Assembly (NCBI GenBank): GCA_029379385.1
Contig: CM055606.1
Coordinates: 14,905,142-14,969,141, forward strand
Origin: Quillaja saponaria
Lineage: Eukaryota; Streptophyta; Magnoliopsida; Fabales; Quillajaceae
Length of the DNA: 64,000 nt
Reading direction: 5' to 3'
In this document: piece by piece, positions 35,330 to 47,749 of the stretch
How positions within the stretch are numbered: position 1 is the stretch's first letter
Layout: the number at the start of each line of letters is the position of its first letter
The notes under the pieces: generated by a model
The model's database searches: none
What the model saw: only the letters and a program-made list of their open reading frames with translations
Told to the model about the DNA's origin: nothing
Translations under genes and position numbers: made by a program

Positions 35330-38300
35330 ATATATATATATTAGCTTTCGTGGCACACACGTTGTGCTTGAATCATATTTATGATATATACATATGTATG
35401 TTATTAATAATTGATATACATTTCAATAAATTATAATTAATAAAAAATAATGCTTCATGTTATTAACATTAAACCAAAAAATATGAACACATATGTAATA
35501 TTTTTAAATTTTAAGAATGAAAAGAGAAATGACATAAAAATATTCTAATCATAAACTATAATCTTAATATTTCTTTTAATTCATAACATTTTTTCAAATT
35601 TTAATTTATAATATTATAATTATTTAAAACTTATTAAATAAAAAATTTGAGAAATTTAGTGTTAATTACTATTTATATATAGTTATTGATCAATTATATA
35701 TTTATTAATATTGAAAAGAAATAGGACAAAAAAATCAATAGTCATAAAACAATTACAATCCTATTAATATTAAAATGGAGAAGAATTAGGAAAGAAGTAA
35801 AATATAAAAATAAAATAAATAGTCAATTTGAATCAAAATAACTACTAATTAAAAGTATCTCTATAATAGTAAAACCTCATAAAGGTATTTAAGAAAATAA
35901 AATAAACTTTTGAGATACACGCGTTACTCATGAATAGTATTTATGATATATCTATATATGTTCATGAACAATAGAAGTAAATAGTAAAAGTTGATTGTTA
36001 ATAAAAATAATACTTCATGTTAATGACATTAAACAAATAGATAAATTCAATTATTAATTTAAAAAATTATGATTATTAGTAACTTATTAAGCAAAAAAAA
36101 AAAATTGAGAAAGTCAATCTTAATTACTATTGACATATAATTATTAAAAATGTTATAAATTTATTAACATTGAAAAAAATTACTAAAAAAGAAATCAATA
36201 GTTCTAAAACAATTAAAATTCTATTTATATTAAAATAGAAAAAAATTAGAAAAAAATATAGTTTAGTTGTAGCAAAATAACAACTAAAGATAACTACGTA
36301 ATAATAAAAACTTATGAAGGCATTTAAGAAAATCAAAAGATTAATTACTGTTGACATATAATTATTGAAAAAGTTATAAATTTATTAAGATTAAAAAAAT
36401 TATTAAAATAGAAATCAATAGTTCTAAAACAATTACAATCCAATTTATATTAAAATAGAAAAAAAATAAAAATAGTTTAGTTGTAACAAAATAACAATTG
36501 AAGATAACTACGTAATGATAAAAACTTATGAAGATATTTAAGAAAATAAAAAAATTATGCCATTAAACACTTTTATATATAATAACTACCTTCCGTGGGA
36601 CACGCATTGTGCATAAATCGTATTTATGATATATCTATATATGTTCATCAACAAAAGATATACATATTAAGATATTATAGTTAATAAAAAAATATTATTC
36701 CATGTTAATGACATTAAACAAATAGATAAATCTACTATAAGATTTAATTCATCATATAAACATATAATTTTTTATAAAAAAAATATCAAATAAGGAAGAA
36801 AAATTAACACACTAATATTTTAATCATAAAAATTATACTCTTAATATTTATTTTAATTCATAGAATTTTTTAAATTAATTTATAATTTAATAATTATTTA
36901 TAACTTATTAAATAAAAAATTAAAATTTCAATCTTAATTATTATTAATATATAGTTATTAACAAATTATTATTATATTAAATCAGGACATAAAAATATCA
37001 ATTGTCATAAATCAATTATAATATTAATATTAAAATGAAGAAGAATTAAAAAATAATTGAAAAAATAAAATATATAGTCTATTTGAAGTAAAATAACAAC
37101 AAAAAAAGTATTTATGTTATAGTAAAAACTTATAGAGGTATTTAAAAAAATAAAATTTCTTCTACTAAACCATTTTATATTCGTAAACAAATAGAAAAAT
37201 CTAACAAAAAAAATTCATAAATATATATATTTTAATTCTTAAGATGGAAGAAGAATTAAAAGTTAAAACAAAAATATTATAATCATGATAACTACATTCT
37301 TAATATTTTTTAATTCATAGTATTTTTTAAAAAATTAATTAATAAATTTGAAAAAAAAATTAAAAATTATTATAATTATTAGAAAACTTATTAAATCAAA
37401 AAAATAGAAAAATTATATCTTAACTACTATTAACATATAGTTATTGAAAATATAACAAAAATTATGAATTAAAAGTTAAAACAATAATATTATAATCATG
37501 AAAACTATACTCTTAATATTTATTTTAATTCATAATAACTTTGAGAAGAATTTAAAACAATATGATTATTAGAAAATTATTAAACAAAATAAAATTGAGA
37601 AAGTTAATCTTAATTACTATTGACATATAATTATAAATTTGTTAAGGTTAAAAAGAATTAGTAAAAAAGAAATTAATAGTATTAAAACAATTACAATCCT
37701 ACTGATATTATAATGGAGAAGAAATATATATATAAAAAAATAAATTTATTTGTAATAAAATAACAACTAAATGTGACTTTGTAATTACAAAAGCTCTATT
37801 TAAGAAAATCAAAATATTCTTCATTTAAGCCATTTTTATATATAGTATAGATAAAATTTCTTCCACTAACCCCTTTTATATTCATAACAAATAGATAAAT
37901 TTAACAAAAAAAAATTAAGTTCATAAATTTATAACTTAATTTTTTTAGTTCTTAAGATAGTAATGAAGAATTAAAAGTTAAAAAAAAATATATATTATAA
38001 TTATAAAAACTATACTCTTAATATTTTTTTAACTCATAGTATTTTAAAAAGTAATTAATAAATTTGAGAATAACTAAAAAGGAGCATAATTATTAGGAAC
38101 TTACTGAACAAAAAGAATTGGAGAAATTTAATCTTAACTACTATTGACATATGATTATTGAAAAATAATTTTTTTCTTTCTTATGAATGAATTAAAACAA
38201 TAATAATATAATCATGAAAATTATATTTTTAATATTTATTTTAATTCATAGTTATTTTTAAAAATATTAATTCATTAATTTGAAAAAAACTAAAAAAATT

Positions 38301-38640
38301 ATGATAATTAGGAACTTATTAAAGAAAAAAATTGAATAAATTCAATCTTAATTACTATTGAAATATAATTATTCAAAAATTATAAATTTATTAATATTGT
38401 GAAGAATTAGTAAAATAAAATAAAATAATAACTTTTAAAATAATTACAATTCTCTTGATATTAAAATTTAGAATAATTAGAAAAAGAAAGTAAAAAATTA
38501 ATAATAATCTATTTAGAGCAAAATAACAACTAAAATATAACTATGTAATAATTAAAACTTAATAAGAATATTTAAAAAAATCAAAAGATTCTTCTATTAA
38601 GTCACTTTTATATATAATATTGATAGATATAGATATATTG
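35330..38640. repeat. AT-rich repeat array (family R1), many degenerate copies
   Basis: Blocks recur in the same order: a GTG/CAC-containing head (TTCGTGGCACACACGTTGTG at about 35347; related heads at about 35918 and 36592), CTTCATGTTAATGACATTAA, CTTAATATTTATTTTAATTC, CTTAATTACTATTGACATAT, TATAAATTTATTAATATT, and ACAATTACAATCCT followed by TATTAAAATGGAGAAGAATT. CTTAATTACTATT-like blocks appear at about 35664, 36118, 36343, 36932, 37428, 37610, 38132 and 38347. Copies are rearranged and 0.2-0.6 kb long. No ORF with family features. The same blocks reappear at 40360-40560 and 47750-48600. Confidence 0.85.
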
Positions 38641-40246
38641 TCACACTCTCAAATGAAGGTATGATTGGCCAGAAGAATGGATGTCCATACTCCTGTAACC
38701 CTGAATATGCAGATAGACAAACACAAAACAATTTATAGAAATTTTGGCACAATTTCCCTATAAGGTAGAACATGCCCATAATGAAACAAATAACCTGAAT
38801 TCAAGTCGATAGAAAAACCAAACATCAGAATATACAAAGGGCTCCGCCGTGACAACACACAATACACCATAACAATCCAATATGTAAATATATTACATTC
38901 ATGCATGACATCCTATGTGACTGCAAGTATTGTCCTTTACGCTCCTTATGTGCGATTTTCGAGATATAACTTGTCGCTACAGAGTTGGCAGGTGGGCCTT
39001 GTATAGCGATCAATTGCTATCTCTTGAAAACTAAAAAAAATACCACAAAAAAAATGGTGAGTCACCAAGACTCAGTGAGTAACTCATGTACCCTATGAGT
39101 ACCAGCATCATACAACACAAATTTATAAGTTACAGGTCATAATCAAATTTATTAATACACTTACGTGATTACTATAATCATATAATCACAATTCACTTAA
39201 CTTACAATCTCAAAACAGCAACCAACTTATACAAATCAATCAACAATTATACAATCAACTAAACAAATAAAGGGTCAACGAGTAACCAGCCCCGCACACC
39301 AATATCACCCCCTGCTGGGCATTTACGCGCCCGCACACCAAATTAATCTCCGTACACAAATCCATCCTACCGAAACTGAACACTCCAATAATTTTTTTAA
39401 AATCATTGTCAGAAATGAAAATCATTTTCCAGAAAATATTCACGAATTAGTCCTTATTAAACACAAACAATGTCAATTCAGTAACCAATATCAAGCAAAC
39501 ATTATTCAAAAAAATTATTAAAATACTCCGTTAACTTACTTTTCATGTATCACATATATTCAAATAAACATATAATCACACGTACTAATCTAAACACTTA
39601 AATACAACAATTAACCGCTCACCGTTACCACGTTTCTACTTCATCTCCATTCTTTCCCAACAAAATTTTTATACAGTCCCTACTCCTACCGTTATTGCCA
39701 CTTACAATCTCTCCATCACTTACCAAAATTCATGGCTGTTGCTAGTTCTTCTGGTGGCCGTGAGGTGTAGCCACTCCGCCAACATGTTGCAACTACTCCG
39801 GCCTGCCTAATTGATGCAGAGCCGTTTCCAGTCCCAGCTGCCGAAGCTGTGCCCATGGTCCACCAGCTTCCAGCAGCACCTGCAACTTGATGGCAGCAAC
39901 GCTGCCTAAATTTCCTCTCCTTGCCAAGTCCCTCACACCCGAGTACAACCAGAAGTGTACTACCTATCAGTCTTAACAAACCCCAGTCAATATACAACCA
40001 AAACAGGGGAGATACACGGCTCAAAACAGAGGAGGAATACGGCCAAAACAAGGGAGGAACTATGGTTAACTTGGCGGCAGTCTTCAGCTGGGCGTGAAGG
40101 AAGAAAATTGTTTAGGCTAAATTGTTGAATTTGCGTGTAATTTGGAGACTCCTCAAGACTGGCAGAAAGCAAAGAATTATCACCCTGCAGAGTCGGTGAA
40201 GGAAGGATGTAGAAGAGAAGGTCGGTTCTACAAGGGTGACCATGAT

Positions 40247-40248
<2 letters not shown>
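38641..40248. mobile_element. Unclassified element inserted in the AT-rich array
   Basis: Composition changes sharply to a more balanced base content between 38641 and 40248, and the R1 array resumes after it at about 40360. The interior includes GTGAGTCACCAAGACTCAGT (about 39058-39077) and a GC-richer stretch (39700-40200). No reverse transcriptase, transposase or other domain is readable, so it is probably a non-autonomous or decayed element, perhaps an LTR-type remnant. Its termini are not defined: no clear terminal repeat or target duplication was seen. Confidence 0.5.

Positions 40249-40249
<1 letters not shown>

Positions 40250-40277
<28 letters not shown>
40250..40277. repeat. (AT)n microsatellite
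   Basis: About 14 AT units at the right edge of the inserted element; another (TA) run follows at about 40353-40370. Likely length-polymorphic. Confidence 0.95.
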
Positions 40278-40359
40278 CTAATCTTTAATCTCAAGGATAT
40301 TAAAACTAGCTTTAAATTTTCTTTTTAATTACCCATAAGATTCTAGGGTTATCATATAT

Positions 40360-40985
40360 ATATATATATAAATAAATAGATAAATTTAACAAAAAAATTA
40401 AATTCATAAATATATATATATTTTTTTATTTCTTAAGATTGACAAAAAATTAAAAGTTAAAACAATAATAACTCAATGTAACTATATAATTAAAAAAAAG
40501 CTCATAAGAATATTTATGAAAATAAAAAAAAAATTTCTTTAAACTATTTTTATATATAATATAGATTAAACGCAAGTTACTGGAAACTAATTCCAATTAA
40601 AAAGAAAAATATAACTGAAACTTCTTCAACCCACTCCCTTCTAGACTCCAAAAAATGAAAACACAAAAAAACAAACAATTGGATTGGCCTATATGTATAT
40701 TTTTGTTTGATTAAGGGGAATAAAGTTGAAGGGAGACTTACATCACTTATTTGGATTGAAAGGGCATCAATCCATCCCCCTTTATCACCTTGGAGTTTTA
40801 GTTATGCCTTCATTTTGGAGTTCGAGGTTACTCACATTTTAGAATCATTCATTAATGTAAAAAGTATTAACTAAGTTATTTGATCTATTAATAAATCGAA
40901 TATAGTAATAAGTAAATTACACTTTCAAGATAAAAACACATATTCGATCTATATCTGTTTAATTCGAATAGAAAAATTACAGACA
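40360..40985. repeat. Continuation of AT-rich family R1 and 3' flank of copy 3
   Basis: AAATAGATAAATTTAACAAA, TTCTTAAGAT and AATTAAAAGTTAAAACAATA match the order seen at about 37180-37270 and 37890-37980, showing that this is the same repeat family, interrupted by the 38641-40248 element. From about 40565 the sequence is unique 3' flank of the gene ending at 40986. Confidence 0.7.
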
Positions 40986-41909
40986 TTAAACCGTATCAGC
41001 CTGCTCGACACTTTCTCTATTAACATTTCGTCTCCTACACTCACAATAAAAAACAGTGGTAATTACGTAACTGAATAACACTGCAAGCCCATACAAACAT
41101 ATTAAACCCATTTTATCTTGAACCTCAATCACCACCGTCGATGAAAATGACGACAATTCAAGTAACGAATCTTGACCATCCATCATCTCCAGATTCGAGG
41201 CTATCATACTTGATACCACCACAAACAAACCCGACAATACCCACCCACAAAACCTCCTACCCGTCATCAGACCCGATCCGGCCTTAATTGCCTCCCACCC
41301 CAACTTGTCCTCCATGATAGACACCACAACACCAAGGCTCAACACCGCCATAAGATATACCTCTATACCCGACCCGATCACCTGCACCAGAAATCTCGAC
41401 CCGCGCGAGGCAGTTAGAGCACGTGACGTGTACGACACGGCGGCGTAGCCAAGTAGGATCCCGTAAACAAGGATGGTGGCCACGACCGGTCGTTTCCATG
41501 TTAACTTAACTGCCGTTACAACGGTCTGTAGACTCGGCCGCTTTCCGTTGAAGGACGTGGCCGTGGAATTAACGGCGGCGATGGCGGCAATAAGTGAGAG
41601 GATGTAGGAGGGGATGAAGAACAAGCCTTTGATGCGGAGGAGATAAATGGCGTCGTCGCGTGATTCATGCCATACGTGACGAGCTTCGAAGCGTGTGGAG
41701 GAGAGGCGAGCGATGGCTTCGAGGTGGTAGATTTGGGAACGAATCTGATGGGTAGAGATGGAGAGAGAAAATATGAGAAAAGAGAGAGGGAGAGTGGCGA
41801 GGACAAAAATTGAAATGAAAATCTGTTTGTTTCTGAGGAAAATTTTGAGAGAATTGAATAGGATTTTAATTGGGGCAAAACAGAGGAAAATATCTTCACC
41901 TTCAGACAT
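40986..41909 (-). CDS. Six-pass plant membrane protein (PTHR33133-type), divergent copy 3
   Basis: Single-exon gene, 307 residues, ATG at 41909, stop TAA at 40986-40988. It shares the family architecture with the two upstream paralogues: N-terminal NKQIFISIFVLATLP helix, TWKRPVVATI before helix 3, VVVSIMEDKLGWEAIKAGSG after helix 4, a GRRFCGWVLSG block and a C-terminal helix ending VFYCECRRR. Sequence identity to the other two is low, so this is an older family member rather than a recent tandem copy. It begins MSEGEDIFLCFAPIKILFNS instead of MEF. The coding region is clearly richer in GC (runs such as CACGGCGGCGTAG) than copies 1 and 2, pointing to a different history. No function is known. 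Confidence 0.88.
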   Translation of the reverse strand: MSEGEDIFLCFAPIKILFNSLKIFLRNKQIFISIFVLATLPLSFLIFSLSISTHQIRSQIYHLEAIARLSSTRFEARHVWHESRDDAIYLLRIKGLFFIPSYILSLIAAIAAVNSTATSFNGKRPSLQTVVTAVKLTWKRPVVATILVYGILLGYAAVSYTSRALTASRGSRFLVQVIGSGIEVYLMAVLSLGVVVSIMEDKLGWEAIKAGSGLMTGRRFCGWVLSGLFVVVSSMIASNLEMMDGQDSLLELSSFSSTVVIEVQDKMGLICLYGLAVLFSYVITTVFYCECRRRNVNRESVEQADTV

Positions 41910-44900
41910 GTTCTATGTTCTTCACCCCTTCTTCCTTAAGCCTTTATGGAGGGCAAATAATTCTTCTTGCTCCGAAAATACCCTTTGGATTTGTCCTTCT
42001 ACCTCCTCCTTGTAAGTTTCAAGCTTACAAGAGCGTTGTTGTTGATCAATGGCAGAACTTTTGCACCTCATGAATTTCAATTCTCAGATGGATGGAAGAT
42101 AATGTTTATGGAAGATAATGTACCAAAAAAGATAACAAATCCTATCAATAGCTATAGAAACATAGAAGTTGGTGTTTGTGTTTTTGTTGTTGATAAATCC
42201 AAATTCTTTTCATTTTTTTTTTCTATTTTTTTAATTATTTTCGATAATTAGGTCCTAATCTTGTCGATTACCACTAGAAACATAGGACTCCCGTGCACAA
42301 ATCACTTTTAGCAACGAGAAGATTAGCACAAACATCTTGTGCTCTAACTTAATGTCTTTTCTTCTTTGATCAAATCTTTAATCTTTGGAGAGAATAATAA
42401 TATATTTCTTCAAATGTATTTGTATTTGTTAGGGTGATATATATATATGTTATTATTTTTAAAATAACCCTTCATTTATCGTTCTTCCATTTCGTACAAA
42501 AGCTTTAAGCATATGCTCCAAAACAGTGAGTGTTTACAAGAAAAGATGGTGCCTTGGTGGTTTTGCAGTTTTGATGGGGAGAGAAAATATATGTGACTCA
42601 GTTAATAGGGATGCTCGCACCTTTTGGCGCTTTCCTTGAATGGACTAGTTAGCATTTACGGAGCCACTAAGCATCATATATGCCATCATCGATCATACCA
42701 GACATGCTTCATCCATGGTCTCTCACATTCCCATCTCTCAGAATTATCAAATGCTACCACAAGAGCATACATTAAGGACGCCTGCCTCTATAACTTAATC
42801 AAATCAGGTTTGTCTTCAATCTGTAGGGTTTCAAGAAATGATTCCCTTTATTACAATCCTAAGCTGAACGAATCCCATGAAATTGACAACAAAAGTTGAG
42901 TAGGCACTGCTGAATAGCTTATCTCAGTTGGAGGACCACAAGAAGAAAAAAGAGTAGGGGGGCCGCCAATTCCAGGGGGGACCTTCATAATGGGCAATTC
43001 CCATGAGTTCCTGACAATCAGTGAATTCAAATCAGACGTCTATGAGTTGGAATGGGTATAAGGGTTGGCATGAGGGCCCTCACATCATAAGCTAATTTAT
43101 CAGGGTAAAAGCAAACAACGAACTAGCAGCCGAAGAATCTCCCTTTTCCCTGCTTATATCAAACATTGTATTCAGTATTCAGAGAGACACCATTTACCCT
43201 CCATTTCCTTATCACCCCAGATAAAAAACACAGGAAGCAATGAATCTTTACACCAGCAAATTTAGCTATATGAAGAAAAAACCGAGAGCACTCAGTCTCC
43301 ACACCGAGAGAGGTGGCACATAAAGTATGGTACTACATCTACTACTTCTTCAGAAATTAAGATTCTAGAAATTCAATATTCTATTGCCTTTGTGGATAAT
43401 CGTTACTTTTTTTTATTTATCAATAACCACCACAAGTTCCAATTCTTTCAGGTCTCACTACAAACAACTAATACATGGAGCCAACATATACCCGTGTGTG
43501 TATACGCGCAAATACTACAACTAGCCCCTTGTGTGTGACCACACGCAAATACTACAGGCAACTGACCCAGCTGCATTTGCAAGGTCTTGCAGTTGAGTCC
43601 AGGCTTACTATTTCTATTCTAGGTGTTTTAGGTCGTTCTCAGATAAATCCACACTGGCTCGGTAATGGATAGATTGCAAGAGATGAAGTCAAAGGTCGGG
43701 GTGAGTTTCCCTAAAACCGTCTGATTGATAAATCAGAATTTGTGTCGTATCGATAATCAGTAAGATAAAAGTGTCAAGTCTTGAAATATACCTTGGTCTT
43801 TATATATAGTTCTCTGAGTCGAATAATAGGCTGCCACGTGTCCGTTGGTAGTGGGGTTGCCACCGCAATGGCACAGAAGTGCATGGCCTCATTGTGGTGT
43901 CCTTTTCCATACTGAAGGTAGTGACCGAGCTTAGCCTTCATACCGGTGTCAGTGCCTAGAATGGCCTTCTGTGCCAAGGGGAGTGGCTGTTTTGGCACTT
44001 TGCACAGAGGTAGTGGCTGACCTGGCCCTCTGTGCTTGCCAGGGATGAGGCCAGTACTAACACTTGCTATTCACGGGGTCAAAGATTTGACTCCTGTAAA
44101 TGTCCACAAGGGAGTTTATTTCTCCTAATTACCCTCCCCTTCAACCCAGAAGAGGTTGAAGTCCTTTACCTATGGTAAAAATAAATGCATGCTGATAGAG
44201 AGAGCACTAATTATAGTGATGAGTACATCTCTGTCCTTCTCCCACCCATTCTTCCAAGAGTTCAAGAGTCTACACCAAATACCACCCCCAGTTTCTAAAT
44301 AAGTTTAATGGAAGGAAGACTGATATATTTTATCAAAACTGAAATGATGATGGTAATTAGGTCCAGCAATACGACAACGATTCAATTCCAGGGGAAAAAC
44401 TGCCAAATAATCATGCCCTTAGGAGTTCAAAGTTCAAAACTTCTTACAGCAATTCAAGACCCAGAGCAAGTGAAACTCAACATTTCCCCCACTGACTGGG
44501 GAAACAAAACTCAAATAGGACTAGGACTAAGCAAATACTGAATGCTAGGTGTATTGAACGTTAGCTGTACTTTCCATTTATGCCTACTGCTATCACATTA
44601 GCCAACAATCATAACTTTTCTGTTACATAAAAGTCAGCATTAAAATCCATTTCAAATCTGCTTTCCAAACAAAGAATGACATTAGAAACAGTAGCACGAT
44701 GCTCTATCTTTCCAAAAGAGTCTCATAATGATGATCAGATTTTTGGTTTTTACATTTTTAGGTGTTAGTTGGGCCATGCCCAAGCTGGTTTTGGAGCTCT
44801 CGAAGCTTGGCTCTCAATGTGGTGTATTTGGTAGGAGATGTATAATGGCTTATTAGGTACAGAAACAGATTAGGAGAGGCTGCATTAAATTTCTTCAAGG

Positions 44901-46266
44901 CTGTTTGGATATTGGTTGTTTTCCTATCCTGCTCATACTATGATCTCTTCGAATTTTATACTTTTTTTTCTGAGTTGTGCCATAACTAGTCTTGTTTCAG
45001 TTTCCCCGAGTTATTTGAACACCTCCATTGTACATAGGTGTCAGTCTTTCAATGTTTTCCTTTTTCTCCAAAGAACCTGTTTATTCAAAACAAAGAACAA
45101 AAACACATACGTAGATACCCATCTGCCTGATGTTCTGCAAATGTTGCTCAAATACAATTGGTAGAATGGTAGGTGTATAAGTACGCAGACAGCTCAAGTA
45201 GGAAATGAGATCAGAAACTAATTACAATGTGGCAAAGAAATTAAGTAATTCATAATAAAAGTAAACTATGAATTCTAATATAAAGATAACTTCAACTTTA
45301 GCAACCTACATGATTCCAGAGAGCTAAGTGGTGTCATTCCTTCAAAATTAATTTCTGTACCAAATATTCAAGTAGTCATTCAATAAAAAAAACTCAAATA
45401 TGGGCATCTTTGAAATCTGATCAACCTCCTAATTTTCTACTCAAAGAATAACATATTTTCTGACCAACAAGTACCTTGGGCAAGTCTCCATCCAAACATT
45501 TTTCATGTACAAAACAATATCCAGTGAAGTATTTAACAAATAACAGCAAATATGAGAATACAAACTCATATTTTCTTGACACTTGAGATGACAGTGGAAT
45601 ATAAATGGGAAAATATAAGCATGAAGTTAATGCACTATGCTACCCCACAAGGAAAAATAAAAGAAAATTTCATCTGCCTCCTTATCCTTCTTCTTAATTA
45701 CAATATTTTGGTATCAGTATCACGGACCTTCGCATAAATCTTATTAATTTCAGTTGAAGTTTTCTAAATCATAGCAAAAGCAAGTACTTTGAAGTTACTA
45801 GCACAAAGGTTGAGGGTGAATTCTCCACCAATGTAAAGAATGTGAGAAATGGGAATTACTAAAAAATTCAATTACCTCACAAATAGAGAAAGGAAAGCAG
45901 TGCCTCCCTTCTGTAAGCTTGTAACGTTAAAAGACTTCATAAGAAACCTGTCCATTAATACTTTTTGCAAATCAAACATAATTGGGACATTTGATTCATT
46001 GTATAGGATTAGATAGTATAAACTTATAGAATGTATTAGACAATATAAAAAGTGTCAAAGGGTCAAGCTATATACTGTCATGCTGTTAACAATCACTCCA
46101 TAAAAGCCAATTATATAGTCTTACACTATCATGTCCATTACTTAACACTTTTTGCAAATCAAATATAAATGGTTTAAAAGTCATAAGAAAGCATAAGTTG
46201 GAAGAACTTCCTAGCTGGTTTCCAAAATAAGGGAGATGAAATGTCAGAAAGGAGAGCTACATTAAC
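41910..46266. other. Intergenic region with possible repeat blocks
   Basis: No gene supported. The left part is the promoter side of the divergent membrane-protein gene. The middle part (about 43500-44160) is less AT-rich and contains an LTR-like promoter arrangement listed separately. The rest is unique-looking AT-rich sequence with short ORFs that lack motifs. Confidence 0.5.
43680..44110 (-). mobile_element. Possible LTR-like fragment
   Basis: On the minus strand a run with repeated GTGCC/GGCCA motifs (43880-44050) leads to GGACACGTGGCAGC, then 25 bases later ACTATATATAAAG, a strong TATA box. This is the usual layout of a plant LTR U3 region. No partner LTR, primer-binding site or coding domain was found nearby, so it may be a solo LTR, a fragment, or simply an unrelated promoter. 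Confidence 0.3.
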
Positions 46267-46624
46267 TATATAGATAAGATGTTTCTATCTTTAAGGCTCT
46301 TGATGTTACCTAATATTAATGTCTGTAGGCATTTGCATACATTCCTGAATGTTCTTCCTATAATCTTAAATAATCTTAAGCCTTTGCATTGAATAATATC
46401 AAACCCATATTTTTAATTGCATCAAATTTTTCACTTATTTTGAGCAATCATATATAGATAAGATGTTACTATCTTTAAGGCTCTTGATGTTACCTAATAT
46501 TTATGTCTGTAGGCATTTGCATACATTCCTGAATGTGCTTCCTGTAATCTTAAGCCTTTGCATTGAATAATATCAAACCCATATTTTCAATTGCATCAAA
46601 TTTTTCACTTATTTTGAGCAATCA
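46267..46624. repeat. Direct tandem duplication, period 184 bases
   Basis: Copy 1 (46267-46450) and copy 2 (46451-46624) are nearly identical, both starting TATATAGATAAGATGTT and ending TTTTGAGCAATCA. Copy 2 lacks about 10 bases (one ATAATCTTA-like unit) and has a few substitutions, so the duplication is young. It lies just downstream of the ATL56-like gene's 3' end. Confidence 0.95.
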
Positions 46625-46796
46625 AATTAAAAATTAAACCAAAAAAAAAAAAAAAGAGACGAAATTTGAGAAAAGAAAAGCAAAATAATTGCTGCAATTT
46701 ATTTATTGAACTATACAATCAGAAAAACTTAATTGTACATATTTAAAGGTGCAAATTTTCCAACTTACGAGCTACAAAACCATTAAAGCGTTGCTC

Positions 46797-47342
46797 CTAC
46801 CCAAATGCCCATAATTGCTTAGCTCCCTCTTCTTTCACACCCGATGTCGAACCTACTGTTTCTACATTCAATCGAACAGGTGTCCGGCAAATTGGACAAG
46901 CAGCCGTCTTGATCAACCACGTATCGACACATCGTCTGTGAAATACGTGACCGCATCCTACAAGTTTTCTACACCACTGGTTGTTCCTTAAGCCATCCAA
47001 GCAGACGACGCATCGGTCGGATTCGGGTTCGCTCCCCTTCACGAACCTGAACTGAGGAAGCTTCTTTACGTCATGAGGGGAAAACCTATTTGAGGAAGTT
47101 TCTGCTAATTGGGTGCCGCGGCGGAGGCGAGGGCGGTGGAGGACAGCGCCAACGAGGCAAAGGTGAAGGAGGATGATGGCAGCAAAGCCAAGGAAGATAA
47201 AGAAGAGGGAGGTGATAAAGATCATGATAATGGCTTTGAGGAAGAAAGAAAGGAGCTTTGGATTTTGTTTTGGGGGCTGGGATTGGGGATTGGTGTTGCC
47301 ATTGTGGTGATAGCGGTAGTAAGGAGGAAGAGGAGGAGGCAT
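46797..47342 (-). CDS. ATL56: ATL-type RING-H2 E3 ubiquitin ligase (ATL56-like)
   Basis: Intronless, 181 residues, ATG at 47342, stop TAG 46797-46799. A Pro-rich N-terminus (MPPPLPPYYRYHH) precedes one membrane helix (about 32-66, FLKAIIMIFITSLFFIFLGF), then RFSPHDVKKLPQF, which takes the place of the ATL GLD box, and a complete RING-H2 domain: Cys111, Cys114, Cys130, His132, His135, Cys138, Cys149, Cys152 within CVVCLDGLRNNQWCRKLVGC and the following GHVFHRRCVDTWLIK. ATL proteins are membrane-anchored E3 ligases that pass ubiquitin from an E2 to substrate proteins, often in stress responses. Short length, FLGFAAIILLHLCL helix and GLR-NNQWCRKL spacing fit ATL56 best. Antisense ORFs over the N-terminal half reflect the biased sequence and are not genes. 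Confidence 0.92.
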   Translation of the reverse strand: MPPPLPPYYRYHHNGNTNPQSQPPKQNPKLLSFFLKAIIMIFITSLFFIFLGFAAIILLHLCLVGAVLHRPRLRRGTQLAETSSNRFSPHDVKKLPQFRFVKGSEPESDRCVVCLDGLRNNQWCRKLVGCGHVFHRRCVDTWLIKTAACPICRTPVRLNVETVGSTSGVKEEGAKQLWAFG

Positions 47343-47749
47343 GGGATTGAAGGGTGTATGCGATTCTTTTCGGATTTGTTAATGGAAGAACGATCAAGGG
47401 GTAAGGATTTTGATTTTTTTGATTATTGACAATGGAAGGGTATAATAATTGTGACAACAACATTTGATAAAATCTGCGGGCGAATGTATACCGTGGGCTG
47501 GGGTTGTTGACCGCCTACGTATGTCGGTCAAACTATTTTTGGTTTGGCAATTCTGCCACTAGGTGAATACTATATTTACCTCAAAAATGCAGGGGCCTTA
47601 TAATAAATATGTCTTTTTTAGCGGCGGTCCGAGTGAGTTTACATTGGGTACAAGGAGCAGATATTTCTTTTACCAATAATAGGTTTTAGGCGCCGCATGG
47701 GTGTGTTATGTGAGGAAATGTGTATACAAACAAAAATAATAGTCATGTG

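Noticed and set aside
39716..40051. Minus-strand 111-residue open frame with Gly/Ala/Ser-rich part
   Set aside because: Lies within the unclassified inserted element; no domain, no initiation context, and composition explains the openness.
41516..41899. 127-residue Ser/Pro-rich frame in the minus-strand membrane-protein gene
   Set aside because: An alternate frame of copy 3, whose helices and motifs are in the main frame.
42900..43460. Possible miRNA precursor or lncRNA
   Set aside because: Scanned by eye for the common conserved plant miRNAs; none matched, and no strong hairpin with a recognisable mature sequence was seen.
47086..47463. Open frames on both strands overlapping the ATL56 N-terminus
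   Set aside because: Shadows of the Pro/Leu-rich coding sequence of the RING gene; no conserved motif of their own.
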